Part shown: piece by piece, positions 16,916 to 25,925 of the stretch
Layout: each line of letters opens with the position of its first letter
How positions within the stretch are numbered: the first letter of the stretch is position 1
Assembly: GCA_046329815.1 (NCBI GenBank)
Contig: JAXLTY010000001.1
Coordinates: forward strand, 1,240,001 to 1,304,000
Origin: JADJSS01 sp046329815
Lineage (GTDB): Bacteria > Bacteroidota > Bacteroidia > Chitinophagales > JADIYW01
Reading direction: 5' to 3'
DNA: 64,000 nt
Position numbers and translations under genes: made by a program
Notes under the pieces: model-generated
What the model saw: the letters and a program-made list of their open reading frames with translations, nothing else
The model's database searches: none
What the model was told of the DNA's origin: nothing

Positions 16916-18823
16916 ATGCAAAAATTAAGTATTAATAGTAAGCAGTTGGCAGTTGGCAGTTGGCCATCTCAATTTTGCAAAAAAGTGAGAATTTGCCTGG
17001 TTACAGTTTGCTGTTTATTTTTTAGTGCATACTCATTTTCTCAAACCATTTATGAAGCGCCAAAACTAACTTGTGTAAAAAACATTACTGTTGCACCATC
17101 AGGCACTGAGCTGAACTGGAATTTGCCGGCAACTGCAAATCCATGTTTTGTTGGTTATGAAATTTACGCTGCAACAGGCAGTATCAATGGCACTTATACT
17201 TTAGTAGCAACCGTTACAAATCCGGCGCAAACATCTATTCAGATCAATCCGCCAACGATAGCTATTTCTGATGGAACCGATGCAACTGTTTCCTATTTCT
17301 ACATGATTAACCGAGGTAGTTGTGTTAATCCGTTACCACCTGCAAATACAACTTCTGACACTTTAGCAAACCGTACACGCCAGCCATTTGTTCCATTTGT
17401 AAGTGCAAGCGTTGTTAATCACGATATTGTTGTAACATGGCAAGCAGCGCCGTCAGTAGAAGTAATTGGCTATAAAATAAAAAACAGCAGCGATGGTTTT
17501 ACTTCAGAAACAACCATTCTTGGCAGAACAAATACACAGTTTATTGATAACGTAAATGATCCGGACGCAACTTCTATTGAATATTCTATTGCAGCAATGG
17601 AATCGTGCGAAGTTGGCTTAGGTACTTCGTCATTATTTGCAGGCGAAACACATAAAACCATGTTTTTGACCAACACTGCGCCTGATAAATGTACGCAAAC
17701 CATTCGTGCTTCCTGGAATCCATACAAAGCAGGTACAACACCAATTACTCGATATGAAATTGAAACCAATACAGAGAACGCAGGTTTTATCTTAGCAGGA
17801 ACTTCCGATGCAGTTGCAGCTCCTTTTTTTCTTTTGAAAGACGTTCCGTACAACAAGCATTATTGTTTTCGTGTAAAAGCAATTCTTTCAACCGGTGCGT
17901 TTGCCTATTCCAATGAGGTTTGTTATGACAGTTTAGATGTTGTACAAAAACCGAAAGACGATTATATCCGTAATATTTCTGTAGAAAATGGAAATATCAT
18001 TATTGATTACAGGAAAGATACGTTTGCAACACCACTTGCACCTGGTAAAAATCCGATCTTATACAGAGGCGAAGATCCTGTTGTTTTAATCAGTCTAGGA
18101 AGTAAATTGCCTGTATATGATGACTACAGCCGATCTTTGTATGAAGACAATGGCTTAGATGTAAACGGCAAAGTATATTATTATTCGGTGCGCTTAAATG
18201 ATAGCTGTGACGCAGCAGCACCGCATTATTCTGATACGGCAGCTACCTTGCGTATTACAGTAAAACTAAAGAACAGCAACACAGCAGAAGCAATTTGGAG
18301 TGGCTTTGCTATCGATGATATTGATTTTGTACGGTATCGATTGGAAAAAATTGTTGGAACAGATACCACTTTTGTTGGCAATTTCACGCGTTCACAAAAT
18401 ACGTTCTTCATTGATGAATTATTTGATTATTCTCAGGACAGTATTCCACAGATCTGTTATCGTATCACGGCTGAGTTTTATAACTTGAATGATAAAGCGC
18501 CGCGCACATTGCTGCAAAGTCATTCTAATATAATATGTGTCACGCCGGAACCGCGTATTTATATTCCACAGGCATTCGTTCCAAATGGCGTTAATAAAAC
18601 ATTTAAACCATTCTTATTATACGCTAAAACAGAAGGTTACTCCATGCAAATCTATGACAGATGGCACGAATTGGTTTTTTCGACAGATGATGTAAATGCA
18701 AGTTGGAATGGCACTTACAAAGGAAAAGATGCTCCGTTGGATGGCTACGTTTACCTGATAAAATATGTTGGCAAGAACGAACAATCATATTCTATTACCG
18801 GCACAATTATGCTTTTAAGGTAA
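16916..18823 (+). CDS. T9SS type B (CHU_C) surface protein with FN3-like domains
   Basis: A 635-residue exported protein. The signal core is VRICLVTVCCLFFSAYSFS; ahead of it the N-terminus contains SKQLAVGSWPSQ, encoded by a 7-bp-period repeat, so the first about 20 residues may be recent. The middle holds several fibronectin-III-like domains (pattern LTCVKNITVAPSGTELNW, then VVTWQAAPSVEVIGYKI). The last about 85 residues match the CHU_C / gliding-motility-associated C-terminal domain (YIPQAFVPNGVN ... YKGKDAPLDGYVYLIKY ... ITGTIMLLR), the type B signal for the type IX secretion system. It follows the M16 pair by 16 bp and may be co-transcribed. The ligand is unknown. Confidence 0.9.
   Translation: MQKLSINSKQLAVGSWPSQFCKKVRICLVTVCCLFFSAYSFSQTIYEAPKLTCVKNITVAPSGTELNWNLPATANPCFVGYEIYAATGSINGTYTLVATVTNPAQTSIQINPPTIAISDGTDATVSYFYMINRGSCVNPLPPANTTSDTLANRTRQPFVPFVSASVVNHDIVVTWQAAPSVEVIGYKIKNSSDGFTSETTILGRTNTQFIDNVNDPDATSIEYSIAAMESCEVGLGTSSLFAGETHKTMFLTNTAPDKCTQTIRASWNPYKAGTTPITRYEIETNTENAGFILAGTSDAVAAPFFLLKDVPYNKHYCFRVKAILSTGAFAYSNEVCYDSLDVVQKPKDDYIRNISVENGNIIIDYRKDTFATPLAPGKNPILYRGEDPVVLISLGSKLPVYDDYSRSLYEDNGLDVNGKVYYYSVRLNDSCDAAAPHYSDTAATLRITVKLKNSNTAEAIWSGFAIDDIDFVRYRLEKIVGTDTTFVGNFTRSQNTFFIDELFDYSQDSIPQICYRITAEFYNLNDKAPRTLLQSHSNIICVTPEPRIYIPQAFVPNGVNKTFKPFLLYAKTEGYSMQIYDRWHELVFSTDDVNASWNGTYKGKDAPLDGYVYLIKYVGKNEQSYSITGTIMLLR
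16941..16968. repeat. 7-bp-period repeat inside the N-terminal coding region of the CHU_C protein
   Basis: Four heptamers, AGCAGTT, GGCAGTT, GGCAGTT, GGCCATC, lie eight codons after the ATG at 16916. They encode the run KQLAVGSWPS ahead of the hydrophobic signal segment. Gain or loss of one 7-bp unit would shift the reading frame. Confidence 0.75.
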
Positions 18824-18964
18824 AAAAGCAACAATTAAATTCATATTTAAGATAAAACCCAATTCTGCATTCATCTGGAATGCCATTCTTTACATAATTT
18901 TTGGAAAGAATCACCTGATTTATGAATTTAATGTTACTTATTTGTAAAAATTTGACAAATATCA

Positions 18965-18994
18965 TTGACTTTAGTCAAATCTTTTCTATATTTG
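18965..18994 (+). promoter_or_regulatory. Promoter with embedded operator-like palindrome
   Basis: TTG at 18965-18967, 19 bp, then a perfect TATATTTG at 18987-18994. The -33 box is part of the inverted repeat TTGACT-TT-AGTCAA (18965-18978), so a dimeric regulator could block it. It lies in a 343-bp gap (18824-19166) that otherwise shows no gene. The leader to the next start is about 165 nt. Confidence 0.62.
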
Positions 18995-19166
18995 AGTCCT
19001 CATAAAATTTCAGGCACTTAAACCTGTCGGAGATTCAAGTTAAGGAACATTGTATAAAACCCTACTTTTTCCAAACTAGCTATTAAAAATCTTGATGAGT
19101 TGCACATGTATTTACTTACATCGCTGTCTTCATTTTTTTTAAACTAATTTATACAACTTAACTTTT

Positions 19167-21713
19167 ATGAACTTTATTTCTACATCTATTAAAAATCAGG
19201 CAAAAACAATCTTGTTGTTTGTACTGCTTTTTTCATCTGTTATCAGCAATGCGTTGGAATCTAGCTGCTCAAATGGCATTGACGACGATGGTGATGGTTT
19301 TATCGATATGTTTGATACTGATTGTTCGCCACTTTCTTATGGCTTTATTTGTAATAAAAGACATTATTTTACCAGACAAATTGGCTCTGATACAAAATTA
19401 AGCTCTGCAGACGTAAGCGGCACACAGGTAACTGTTTCTGATTTAAATACTTATTCAGGGTTACTTTTCAATGCAAGTTTTTACTACAACGGTTTTATCT
19501 ATGCATTTAAGCACACACCTGCCTCCAATGAATTGTATCAGCTTCTAAATAATAATACAACAAAAAGCATGGTTATTCCAGGATTGCCTTCTTCCAGTTG
19601 GAACAACGCAGCTTGCTCGCCAACCGGTACTGTTTATTTGTTACAAAATGGCACATATAAATTATTTATGATCAATTTATCTACGTTGGCAGTTACTTCA
19701 GTTACGTTAACAGGTATTTCTGATGCTGCATCCAATACAATTTGGGGCGACATGATAATCGATCCAAGAACCGGCGATCTTTTTTGCTGGTATCATGCAA
19801 CTAGCGGAACTGCACCAAAGGGTTTATACAAAATTGATCTAACTACGAATAAATTAATTCACATGGGCACAGATGTACAACAAACAATGGGCACTTTGTT
19901 TTTTGAAACATCCGGAAAATTATATGGTTATGGCTCTGCAACACTTGGTGGCGCTCAGGAAAATTTTTACACTATAAACAAAGCAAATGGTGCAACTACT
20001 TTGTACGATTACACAGGTACAACAGTAAGCCAGTCAGATGGTTGCAACTGTCCTTGGCGTATTACTTTAGATATGACAGGAACTACATTAAGCGATATTA
20101 CATCTTGTTCAAACGGAGCGATAAAATACGATCCAACTATCATTAATAGTTCAGGTGCTGCTGTAAGTGGCGTTGTTTTCCAGGATACATTAGACAATAA
20201 GTGGTCATTTACAAATAATGCGACCGTTTTACAAACTACCTTACGATTTATTTATGGTGTTACTACAACTGTAAGCATTTCTAATTATAATGGTGGAACG
20301 AATAACGTTATCAGAATTAACAACATGAATGTACCGACAGGCAACAGCACATTTACACTGAATGCACAAACTACAAGCAAAGCATTTGCAGTTGGCGCGA
20401 ATATCATTAAAAGTCAATCTTTTTTAAGCAATCTTCCAACAATTATTGGTACAACAGAGCTATCGAACGATCCTAATACTACAATTGTTGATGATTCAAC
20501 GGCAATTACTATTAATAATTATTTGAAACCAAATGCAGGAAACGACCAAACGCTTTGTATAAATACATCAACAAGCGCTACTATTTCCGGCTCAGGAACA
20601 GGTGTCTGGACACAATTAGGAATCACGCCATCTGTTGCAATTATACAATCACCAACAAGCTCAACAACCGTAGTAAATAATTTGAATGCTGGCGGAAAAT
20701 ATCAGTTTGTCTGGACGAGCAATGGCTGTACAGATACTGTTGCGATTGATGCTTCTGCTTGTCCGTATATGACTAAAAACTTTACACCAACTACTATACA
20801 ATCAGGCAGTAATGCAACACTTACTTTCACAATTAATAACAGCGCACCTTATTCCATTAATCAAACAAATATCAGCTTTAATGATAATTTACCAAGTGCA
20901 TTGAAAATTGGTACGCCAAATGCAATATCAATAACTGGTGCTACTGCTACTATTTCTGCGCCGAAAGACAGTTTAATTATTCGCATTACAAACCTTTCAA
21001 TTGCTGCAGGAAGCATCGCTACGATCACGCTTAATGTAACGAATATAAATAATCAGTTGAATTATTCCTGTGGTGCTTCAGCAAGTTTTACTAATGGTAA
21101 TTCTAATATTTCAAATATTATCGGAAGATTGATCAACAATGTAACAGATCAATGTTTATTGGTAACTGCAATCACTTTGCCTGTTGAATTAGCAGATTTT
21201 AAAGGTACTTACGAAGAAGGAAAAACTACACTAAAATGGCTGACAGCTTCAGAATTGAATTCCGATAAATTTGTGATTCAACGCGCCGGTGCAGATTACC
21301 AGTTTGAAGAAATCGGCAGCATAAAAGCAGCTGGAAATTCAGCTCATGTGGTTAATTATAATTTTGTTGACGAACATCCAATTGCCGGAACAAATTATTA
21401 TCGTTTAAAACAAATCGACAATAACGGTTCGTTTGATTATTCAAATGTAATTACGATTACAGCGTCTGAAGAAATAAAAACTGAAGCAGCAAATATCAAG
21501 ATCTATCCAAATCCGGCAACCGATGTTTTAAAGATTGATTTTACAGAAAACAAAGATGCATTGAAAGAAATTAAATTATACAACGCGGTCGGAACGCTTA
21601 TCATACAAACATCAACAACCGAAACATACTATACAATAAATATCTCTGATTTAGCAAGTGGTCTTTATTTCTTGAAGATCAACGACAAAAATTTTACTGT
21701 CTATAAGCAGTAA
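19167..21713 (+). CDS. T9SS type A surface protein with DDDGDG motif and PKD-like module
   Basis: An 848-residue exported protein. Signal peptide NQAKTILLFVLLFSSVISNA; then CSNGIDDDGDGFIDMFDTDC, a calcium-binding-like acidic loop. Residues about 60-310 form a repeated strand region resembling DUF6923-type propellers (FYTINKANGATTLYDYTG). Around 465-540 is one Ig/PKD-like module (NAGNDQTLCINTSTSATISG), the same type that is repeated 13 times in the giant adhesin at 28384-32490. A DUF11-like segment follows, and the last about 75 residues are a type A T9SS sorting domain (IYPNPATDVLKIDF ... LASGLYFLKI). It has its own promoter and a terminator. The role is probably surface-exposed or secreted; the substrate is unknown. 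Confidence 0.9.
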   Translation: MNFISTSIKNQAKTILLFVLLFSSVISNALESSCSNGIDDDGDGFIDMFDTDCSPLSYGFICNKRHYFTRQIGSDTKLSSADVSGTQVTVSDLNTYSGLLFNASFYYNGFIYAFKHTPASNELYQLLNNNTTKSMVIPGLPSSSWNNAACSPTGTVYLLQNGTYKLFMINLSTLAVTSVTLTGISDAASNTIWGDMIIDPRTGDLFCWYHATSGTAPKGLYKIDLTTNKLIHMGTDVQQTMGTLFFETSGKLYGYGSATLGGAQENFYTINKANGATTLYDYTGTTVSQSDGCNCPWRITLDMTGTTLSDITSCSNGAIKYDPTIINSSGAAVSGVVFQDTLDNKWSFTNNATVLQTTLRFIYGVTTTVSISNYNGGTNNVIRINNMNVPTGNSTFTLNAQTTSKAFAVGANIIKSQSFLSNLPTIIGTTELSNDPNTTIVDDSTAITINNYLKPNAGNDQTLCINTSTSATISGSGTGVWTQLGITPSVAIIQSPTSSTTVVNNLNAGGKYQFVWTSNGCTDTVAIDASACPYMTKNFTPTTIQSGSNATLTFTINNSAPYSINQTNISFNDNLPSALKIGTPNAISITGATATISAPKDSLIIRITNLSIAAGSIATITLNVTNINNQLNYSCGASASFTNGNSNISNIIGRLINNVTDQCLLVTAITLPVELADFKGTYEEGKTTLKWLTASELNSDKFVIQRAGADYQFEEIGSIKAAGNSAHVVNYNFVDEHPIAGTNYYRLKQIDNNGSFDYSNVITITASEEIKTEAANIKIYPNPATDVLKIDFTENKDALKEIKLYNAVGTLIIQTSTTETYYTINISDLASGLYFLKINDKNFTVYKQ

Positions 21714-21726
21714 ATTTTGGGTGTTT

Positions 21727-21756
21727 TTTTCGTGCCGCGCAAAACCGGCACGAAAA
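21727..21756. terminator. Bidirectional terminator between convergent genes
   Basis: An 11-bp perfect stem (TTTTCGTGCCG / CGGCACGAAAA) with an 8-nt loop. A T-run flanks the left side and an AT-rich stretch the right, between the convergent T9SS cargo gene and the lytic transglycosylase gene. Confidence 0.88.
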
Positions 21757-21773
21757 TTATTTTCTTTTATTCA

Positions 21774-22703
21774 CTACGCAGGAATTCGCACATCAAACGT
21801 ACGTTTTTCTTTATTGGTTAAATTCATATCACGAATCCAAGGATTGTAGATGCGCAATAATTTATACGTTGTGCCATTATCTTTTGCAAACTGAATCCAA
21901 TTAGTTGAACCGGAAACCTGTACGATATTATATTTAAATTCAGGATACAAATCTTCTTTTTCCAAATAAAATCCAAAATCTTTTTGGTTTTGATGTATGA
22001 TTTTTAAAGCAACGATTCGCTGAACATAACGGCTTGTTTCTGTATTCAACAACAAATGATAATAGGCAGTTTCGCCTTGCAAACTTTGCTGACGATTTAC
22101 GCCGGCCGTACCCATGTTATAACCTGCGGCTGCTGCGGTCCATGAACCGGTTGCATCTTTTGCTAAACGCAAATATTTGCAAGCCGCACGTGTTGCTTTT
22201 TCCAAATTATAACGTTCGTCTGTCTGGCTGTTAATTAATAAACCATACTGACTGCCGGTACTACTTAAGAATTGCCAAAAACCAGATGCACCGGCCGGCG
22301 AGGAAACATTATCCAGACTGCTTTCTGCCATGCATAAATATTTGAAATCGTCCGGAACATTTTCTTCTTTTAAAATGCGTTCAATCGTTGGAAAATAACG
22401 ATTCGCACGTTTCAGCATTAAAATTGTAGATGACTGCCAATACGCGTTTACCGTTAATTCTCTGTCTAAACGTTCGCGTACTTCAGGATCATCTAAAGGT
22501 ACTTGCTCGCCTGCAAATGTTACACTTTCCGGAATCTTTACAGCATACGCAGTTTGCACTGGCAATGCCAGATTTCGTGAATTTGCACTTGTTTTTATAA
22601 ATGGAAAATAAGTGTTTGTTGAATCAACTGTTGCATTGATAAATAAGGCAATGACAAAGAATGATAAAATGCCTAAACCGAAATATTTGATATTATTTTT
22701 CAT
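21774..22703 (-). CDS. Lytic transglycosylase (SLT domain, MltD-like)
   Basis: The enzyme cleaves peptidoglycan glycan strands to 1,6-anhydro products. A membrane-anchor or signal segment (YFGLGILSFFVIALFINATV) leads to an SLT domain at about residues 105-235. The catalytic glutamate is in CMAESSLDN, followed by ASGFWQFLSSTG and AAAAGYNMGTAGV, all family motifs. At 309 residues it is short for MltD. The C-terminal 60 residues (VQVSGSTNWIQFAKDNGTTY) look like a single degenerate LysM-like stretch. It is adjacent to and co-directional with the DUF2480 gene, 20 bp apart. Confidence 0.92.
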   Translation of the reverse strand: MKNNIKYFGLGILSFFVIALFINATVDSTNTYFPFIKTSANSRNLALPVQTAYAVKIPESVTFAGEQVPLDDPEVRERLDRELTVNAYWQSSTILMLKRANRYFPTIERILKEENVPDDFKYLCMAESSLDNVSSPAGASGFWQFLSSTGSQYGLLINSQTDERYNLEKATRAACKYLRLAKDATGSWTAAAAGYNMGTAGVNRQQSLQGETAYYHLLLNTETSRYVQRIVALKIIHQNQKDFGFYLEKEDLYPEFKYNIVQVSGSTNWIQFAKDNGTTYKLLRIYNPWIRDMNLTNKEKRTFDVRIPA

Positions 22704-22723
22704 GTATAAAATTAAGGAAGAAA

Positions 22724-23224
22724 TTATTTACGTTTATAAACAGGAACGGTTGAGCATGGTTCACCAAACATCAGCGACTTTGCAACCGGTTGTAGTTTTT
22801 TGGTAATTGTTAAATATGCTTCATTGCCGACTGTTTTGGTACCACAACCTTTGATAACCAATTTTCCGTCAGTATATTTTGCAGTATCGATGTTATTAAT
22901 ATTTTTTAACAGTAATTGTTGTTCTACTTCATTTTTTGTACCAACATGTACTTTATCAGTATGTGGTAATAAATACGTTGTGATCAGCATGAAAGACCAT
23001 TGCGGCAAAATGGCATCTGCAGAACAAAAAACAGCAACCGTTTTATCTTTATACTGATTCCAGTCGTGTTGTTTTAAAGCTGCACGAAACTCCAGTTCTT
23101 TCAGTATCAAACCTCGAAATAAAAAGTCTTTTATATCGAACTCTACGATTTCTTCCGTTGGAAAAAAAGTTTCCAGATCAATTGTTACTAAACCACTTTG
23201 TGCTACTTTATTAACGAGTTCCAT
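22724..23224 (-). CDS. DUF2480 family protein
   Basis: This 166-residue soluble protein matches the Bacteroidota DUF2480 family along its whole length: the N-terminus MELVNKVAQSGLVTIDLE, the middle ADAILPQWSFMLITTYL and the invariant-looking end SLMFGEPCSTVPVYKRK. Function is unknown in the family. There are no signal peptide and no membrane segment. It precedes the lytic transglycosylase by 20 bp in the same direction; the two are probably co-transcribed. Confidence 0.9.
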   Translation of the reverse strand: MELVNKVAQSGLVTIDLETFFPTEEIVEFDIKDFLFRGLILKELEFRAALKQHDWNQYKDKTVAVFCSADAILPQWSFMLITTYLLPHTDKVHVGTKNEVEQQLLLKNINNIDTAKYTDGKLVIKGCGTKTVGNEAYLTITKKLQPVAKSLMFGEPCSTVPVYKRK

Positions 23225-23248
23225 TTTTTATCTTTACAAAGAAAACAA

Positions 23249-23276
23249 AAAAAGCGGAAAATAAATTCCGCTTTTT
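23249..23276 (-). terminator. Terminator of ppiD
   Basis: An 11-bp perfect stem (AAAAAGCGGAA / TTCCGCTTTTT) with a 6-nt loop lies 22 bp past the PpiD stop codon and ends in a T-run on the minus strand. Confidence 0.87.
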
Positions 23277-23297
23277 ATATTTGGTATTTACTGCATT

Positions 23298-25466
23298 TTA
23301 GTAGTTCTTATAGCGTTCGTCTTTTATGTCTGCCTTTTTCAAGATAGATTCAAAGATAGATTGGAAATTCAATCTGCCTGCATATCTGCTTTCCATAATT
23401 TTCTTTACAGTTCCAATATCCATTCCTGAATCCGGACCTTTTTCGTCAGCAGATTTTGTTTGTACAATATACGCGCCACGTTGACCAGCAACTGCTTTCG
23501 CTGTTTTGCCAACAGGCGTTCCGAAAATAGTTCCTACAACTTTCGGCTCGTTTCCAATACCTTGTACCATAGCTGCAGAAAAATGTACTTCAGCAGTATC
23601 AATTACAGTTGCATCTTTTACTTTAGCTGCAATTGCCGCCAAATCCGTAGTGCCTGCTGCTGCTTTATTCAATTCTTCCACCAAGTCTTTTCCTTTTTTC
23701 TCATTACGGACAATGATCGCAACTTCTTCACGAACGTCGTCCACTTTCGCAACACCTTTGTCAGTGATTTTTTTCAATTTTGCCACCACATATTTATTTT
23801 CAATCTTATCTTCTAAATAGATCTGATTAATTTTTTCTTGCTGGAAAGCCCATTGAACCAGATTACGTGCAACACCAATTTGCGGAACATCTACCATGTT
23901 TTGTGTCAATACGATATCTTTCAATAAATTCTCCGATTTTGCTGCTTTATCGAATTTATCTGCAGTTGGATTTTGCTGCTGGAAAGTAGTTGCTTTATCG
24001 TAAGCATCTTTAATTGTTTGATCGCTTGGCGCCAACTCTACTACGAAATCAGCAAATTTTGTTACTGTTTTTGGCGATTTTGCTTCAATCAACAAAATAA
24101 TATGCAAACCATATTGTGTTTCTACTTTTGCAATTTGTCCTGGCTGCATATCGTAGAAAACTTTGTCGTTAAATTCTTTCACCATCTGACCGCGTGTAAA
24201 ATAACCTAAGTCACCGCCTTTTGCTTTTGATCCTTCATCTTTAGAATTTTCAGCAGCTACCTGACCAAAATTTTTAGTTTGAGAACTGATCACACGAATC
24301 AAACTGTCAGCCAAAATATTTGCTGCTTTTTTCTCATCGTCAGAACCTTTTCCTTCAGACAATAAAATATGTGCCGCGCGAACAGTGTCCGGTGCAACAC
24401 GTCTGTCGATAATTTTCGTGAACATGTAATAACTACCTTCTTTGTAGATATTAGTCAATGTTCCAACCGGCAAATTAAACAATGTATCTGCGTTGCGTTT
24501 TGTTTGCAATACTTCTTCTTTGGAGTAATAAGCTACATTATTTTGTTGTGTAGAATTACGTGCGATGAAAGCAGAATCTTTCGGTAAAGTAGATAAATAA
24601 TCTGATCTCAATGAATTGATTCTTTCCAATGCATTTGCAGTATCTGCTGCTGATGGAACAATATCAAACGAAACCACATCGACAACGCGAGATGCTTCTT
24701 GCTCAAATTTTGCTTTGTTATCGTTGATGTATGTTTGAATTTCGGCATCGCTAACTTTGTATTTATCATCTGGTAAAGATGTGTAAGGAACTGCAACTAC
24801 TGCTGCTTTCGCACTTCTGTCAGCATTCAATACTTCTTTTGCCATGAATGTCGGCATATAAAAAGATTGCGAAATCAACGAAGCATATTTTTGTTTAACT
24901 CTTTCGTCAGTGATCAATTTCTCGATATGCGCTGCCGTTTCTTTAAAATTCGTTTTATTCGTTTGGTCAAATTTGCCCATATTTTTAAAGAACTCTTTCA
25001 GTTTTGCTATGTTTAACTGGCCAGTTTCTTTATTTACCACATCAGGACTTACCTGCGCGATCTGACGAATTAAATTTTGTGCCAACGGATGCGGATTGTT
25101 GCCCATTTCCAAGCTTTCCAATTCCTGCAAACCAACTTCTAAACCTAATGATTTATATGCATCGCCTAATAGCTGATTAGCTGCTATTGTATTCCAAACT
25201 TCTTGCTGAATCTGCGCTCGTGACTGATCGTTTAACTGAAATGTAGGATTGATTAATTTGATTCCGTCTTCGTAAAAAGCAACCTGAGAACTGAATTCTT
25301 TTCCGGAAATAGTTGTACCGTTTATTTTACCTACGCTGTTTTTTCCATTTCCGCCAAAACGATTATTGCTTTTAAATGCTTCTTCGATAATAAAAATAAA
25401 GAGAGCCAACGCAATAAAACCTACTAATATCCACGAGCGTTGCCTGATTTTTCCTATAACTGCCAT
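23298..25466 (-). CDS. ppiD: Membrane-anchored periplasmic peptidylprolyl isomerase, PpiD/SurA-like
   Basis: The 722-residue chaperone-isomerase helps fold outer-membrane and periplasmic proteins. A single N-terminal anchor (SWILVGFIALALFIFIIEEA) is followed by a SurA_N-type helical chaperone region to about residue 240. The parvulin domain is at about 355-460 (RAAHILLSEGKGSDDEKKAA ... GDLGYFTRGQMVKEFND ... QYGLHIILLIEAK). The C-terminal region is partly a second, degenerate rotamase-like segment. The length and the order are typical of PpiD in Bacteroidota. It has its own promoter with ideal spacing and its own terminator. Confidence 0.93.
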   Translation of the reverse strand: MAVIGKIRQRSWILVGFIALALFIFIIEEAFKSNNRFGGNGKNSVGKINGTTISGKEFSSQVAFYEDGIKLINPTFQLNDQSRAQIQQEVWNTIAANQLLGDAYKSLGLEVGLQELESLEMGNNPHPLAQNLIRQIAQVSPDVVNKETGQLNIAKLKEFFKNMGKFDQTNKTNFKETAAHIEKLITDERVKQKYASLISQSFYMPTFMAKEVLNADRSAKAAVVAVPYTSLPDDKYKVSDAEIQTYINDNKAKFEQEASRVVDVVSFDIVPSAADTANALERINSLRSDYLSTLPKDSAFIARNSTQQNNVAYYSKEEVLQTKRNADTLFNLPVGTLTNIYKEGSYYMFTKIIDRRVAPDTVRAAHILLSEGKGSDDEKKAANILADSLIRVISSQTKNFGQVAAENSKDEGSKAKGGDLGYFTRGQMVKEFNDKVFYDMQPGQIAKVETQYGLHIILLIEAKSPKTVTKFADFVVELAPSDQTIKDAYDKATTFQQQNPTADKFDKAAKSENLLKDIVLTQNMVDVPQIGVARNLVQWAFQQEKINQIYLEDKIENKYVVAKLKKITDKGVAKVDDVREEVAIIVRNEKKGKDLVEELNKAAAGTTDLAAIAAKVKDATVIDTAEVHFSAAMVQGIGNEPKVVGTIFGTPVGKTAKAVAGQRGAYIVQTKSADEKGPDSGMDIGTVKKIMESRYAGRLNFQSIFESILKKADIKDERYKNY

Positions 25467-25488
25467 TTCTTGCTTATTTTAAAGTGTG

Positions 25489-25518
25489 CAAAGATAGCAT
25501 TTAATTTGAAAATGCCAA
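25489..25518 (-). promoter_or_regulatory. Promoter of ppiD
   Basis: On the minus strand, TTG (complement of 25516-25518), exactly 19 bp, then a perfect TATCTTTG (25489-25496). The leader is about 15 nt. Confidence 0.72.
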
Positions 25519-25579
25519 TAATATGATGATTTGAAAATAAAGCGATTTAAGTTTTGAAATTGCCGAAATGCAACGTGCA

Positions 25580-25835
25580 GAGACGGAATTGCGCTATGCG
25601 GAACTGCGATTGCGAAATGCAGAGATGGAGTTGCTGCATGCGGAGTTGGAATTGCGAAGCACGGAGTTGGAAATGCTGCATGCGGAGATGGAAATGCTTG
25701 ACGCCAAACTGCCATTGTGTCATACTGAGATGGAATTGCTTGATGCTGAACTGCCATTGCTTCATGCGGAGATGGGCTTGCTTGATGCGAAGATGGAATT
25801 GCTTGATGCGGAGATGGGTTTGTTAATTACTCAAT
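25580..25835 (+). repeat. Second 21-bp-period array, reading as coiled-coil heptads
   Basis: About twelve degenerate units with exact 21-bp spacing: the unit-start codons fall at 25583, 25604, 25625, 25646 and so on to 25814. The unit reads ATGGAATTG, CTTGATGCG, GAG. In one plus frame it encodes M-E-L-L-D-A-E heptads in a 97-codon ORF (25568-25861), but one other plus frame and two minus frames are also open through the array, so coding is not established. The array is more GC-rich than its flanks. The gap 25467-25925 holds nothing else but the ppiD promoter. Confidence 0.8.
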
Positions 25836-25925
25836 TGATTGACAAACAGAAAATTATGTAATTACTCGGAAAAAATTGGTGTTTTGAGCTGTTTTGGAGA
25901 GAAAATTAACAGCCAGTGCTGTGCT

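Noticed and set aside
25479..25765. Minus-strand ORFs of 72 and 92 codons over the second array
   Set aside because: They mirror the 21-bp period, are rich in Phe/Pro/His/Ala repeats and overlap the ppiD promoter.
25568..25861. 97-codon coiled-coil gene as a confident CDS
   Set aside because: Several frames are open through the same array on both strands because of its period, so openness carries little weight; kept as a repeat with the frame noted.
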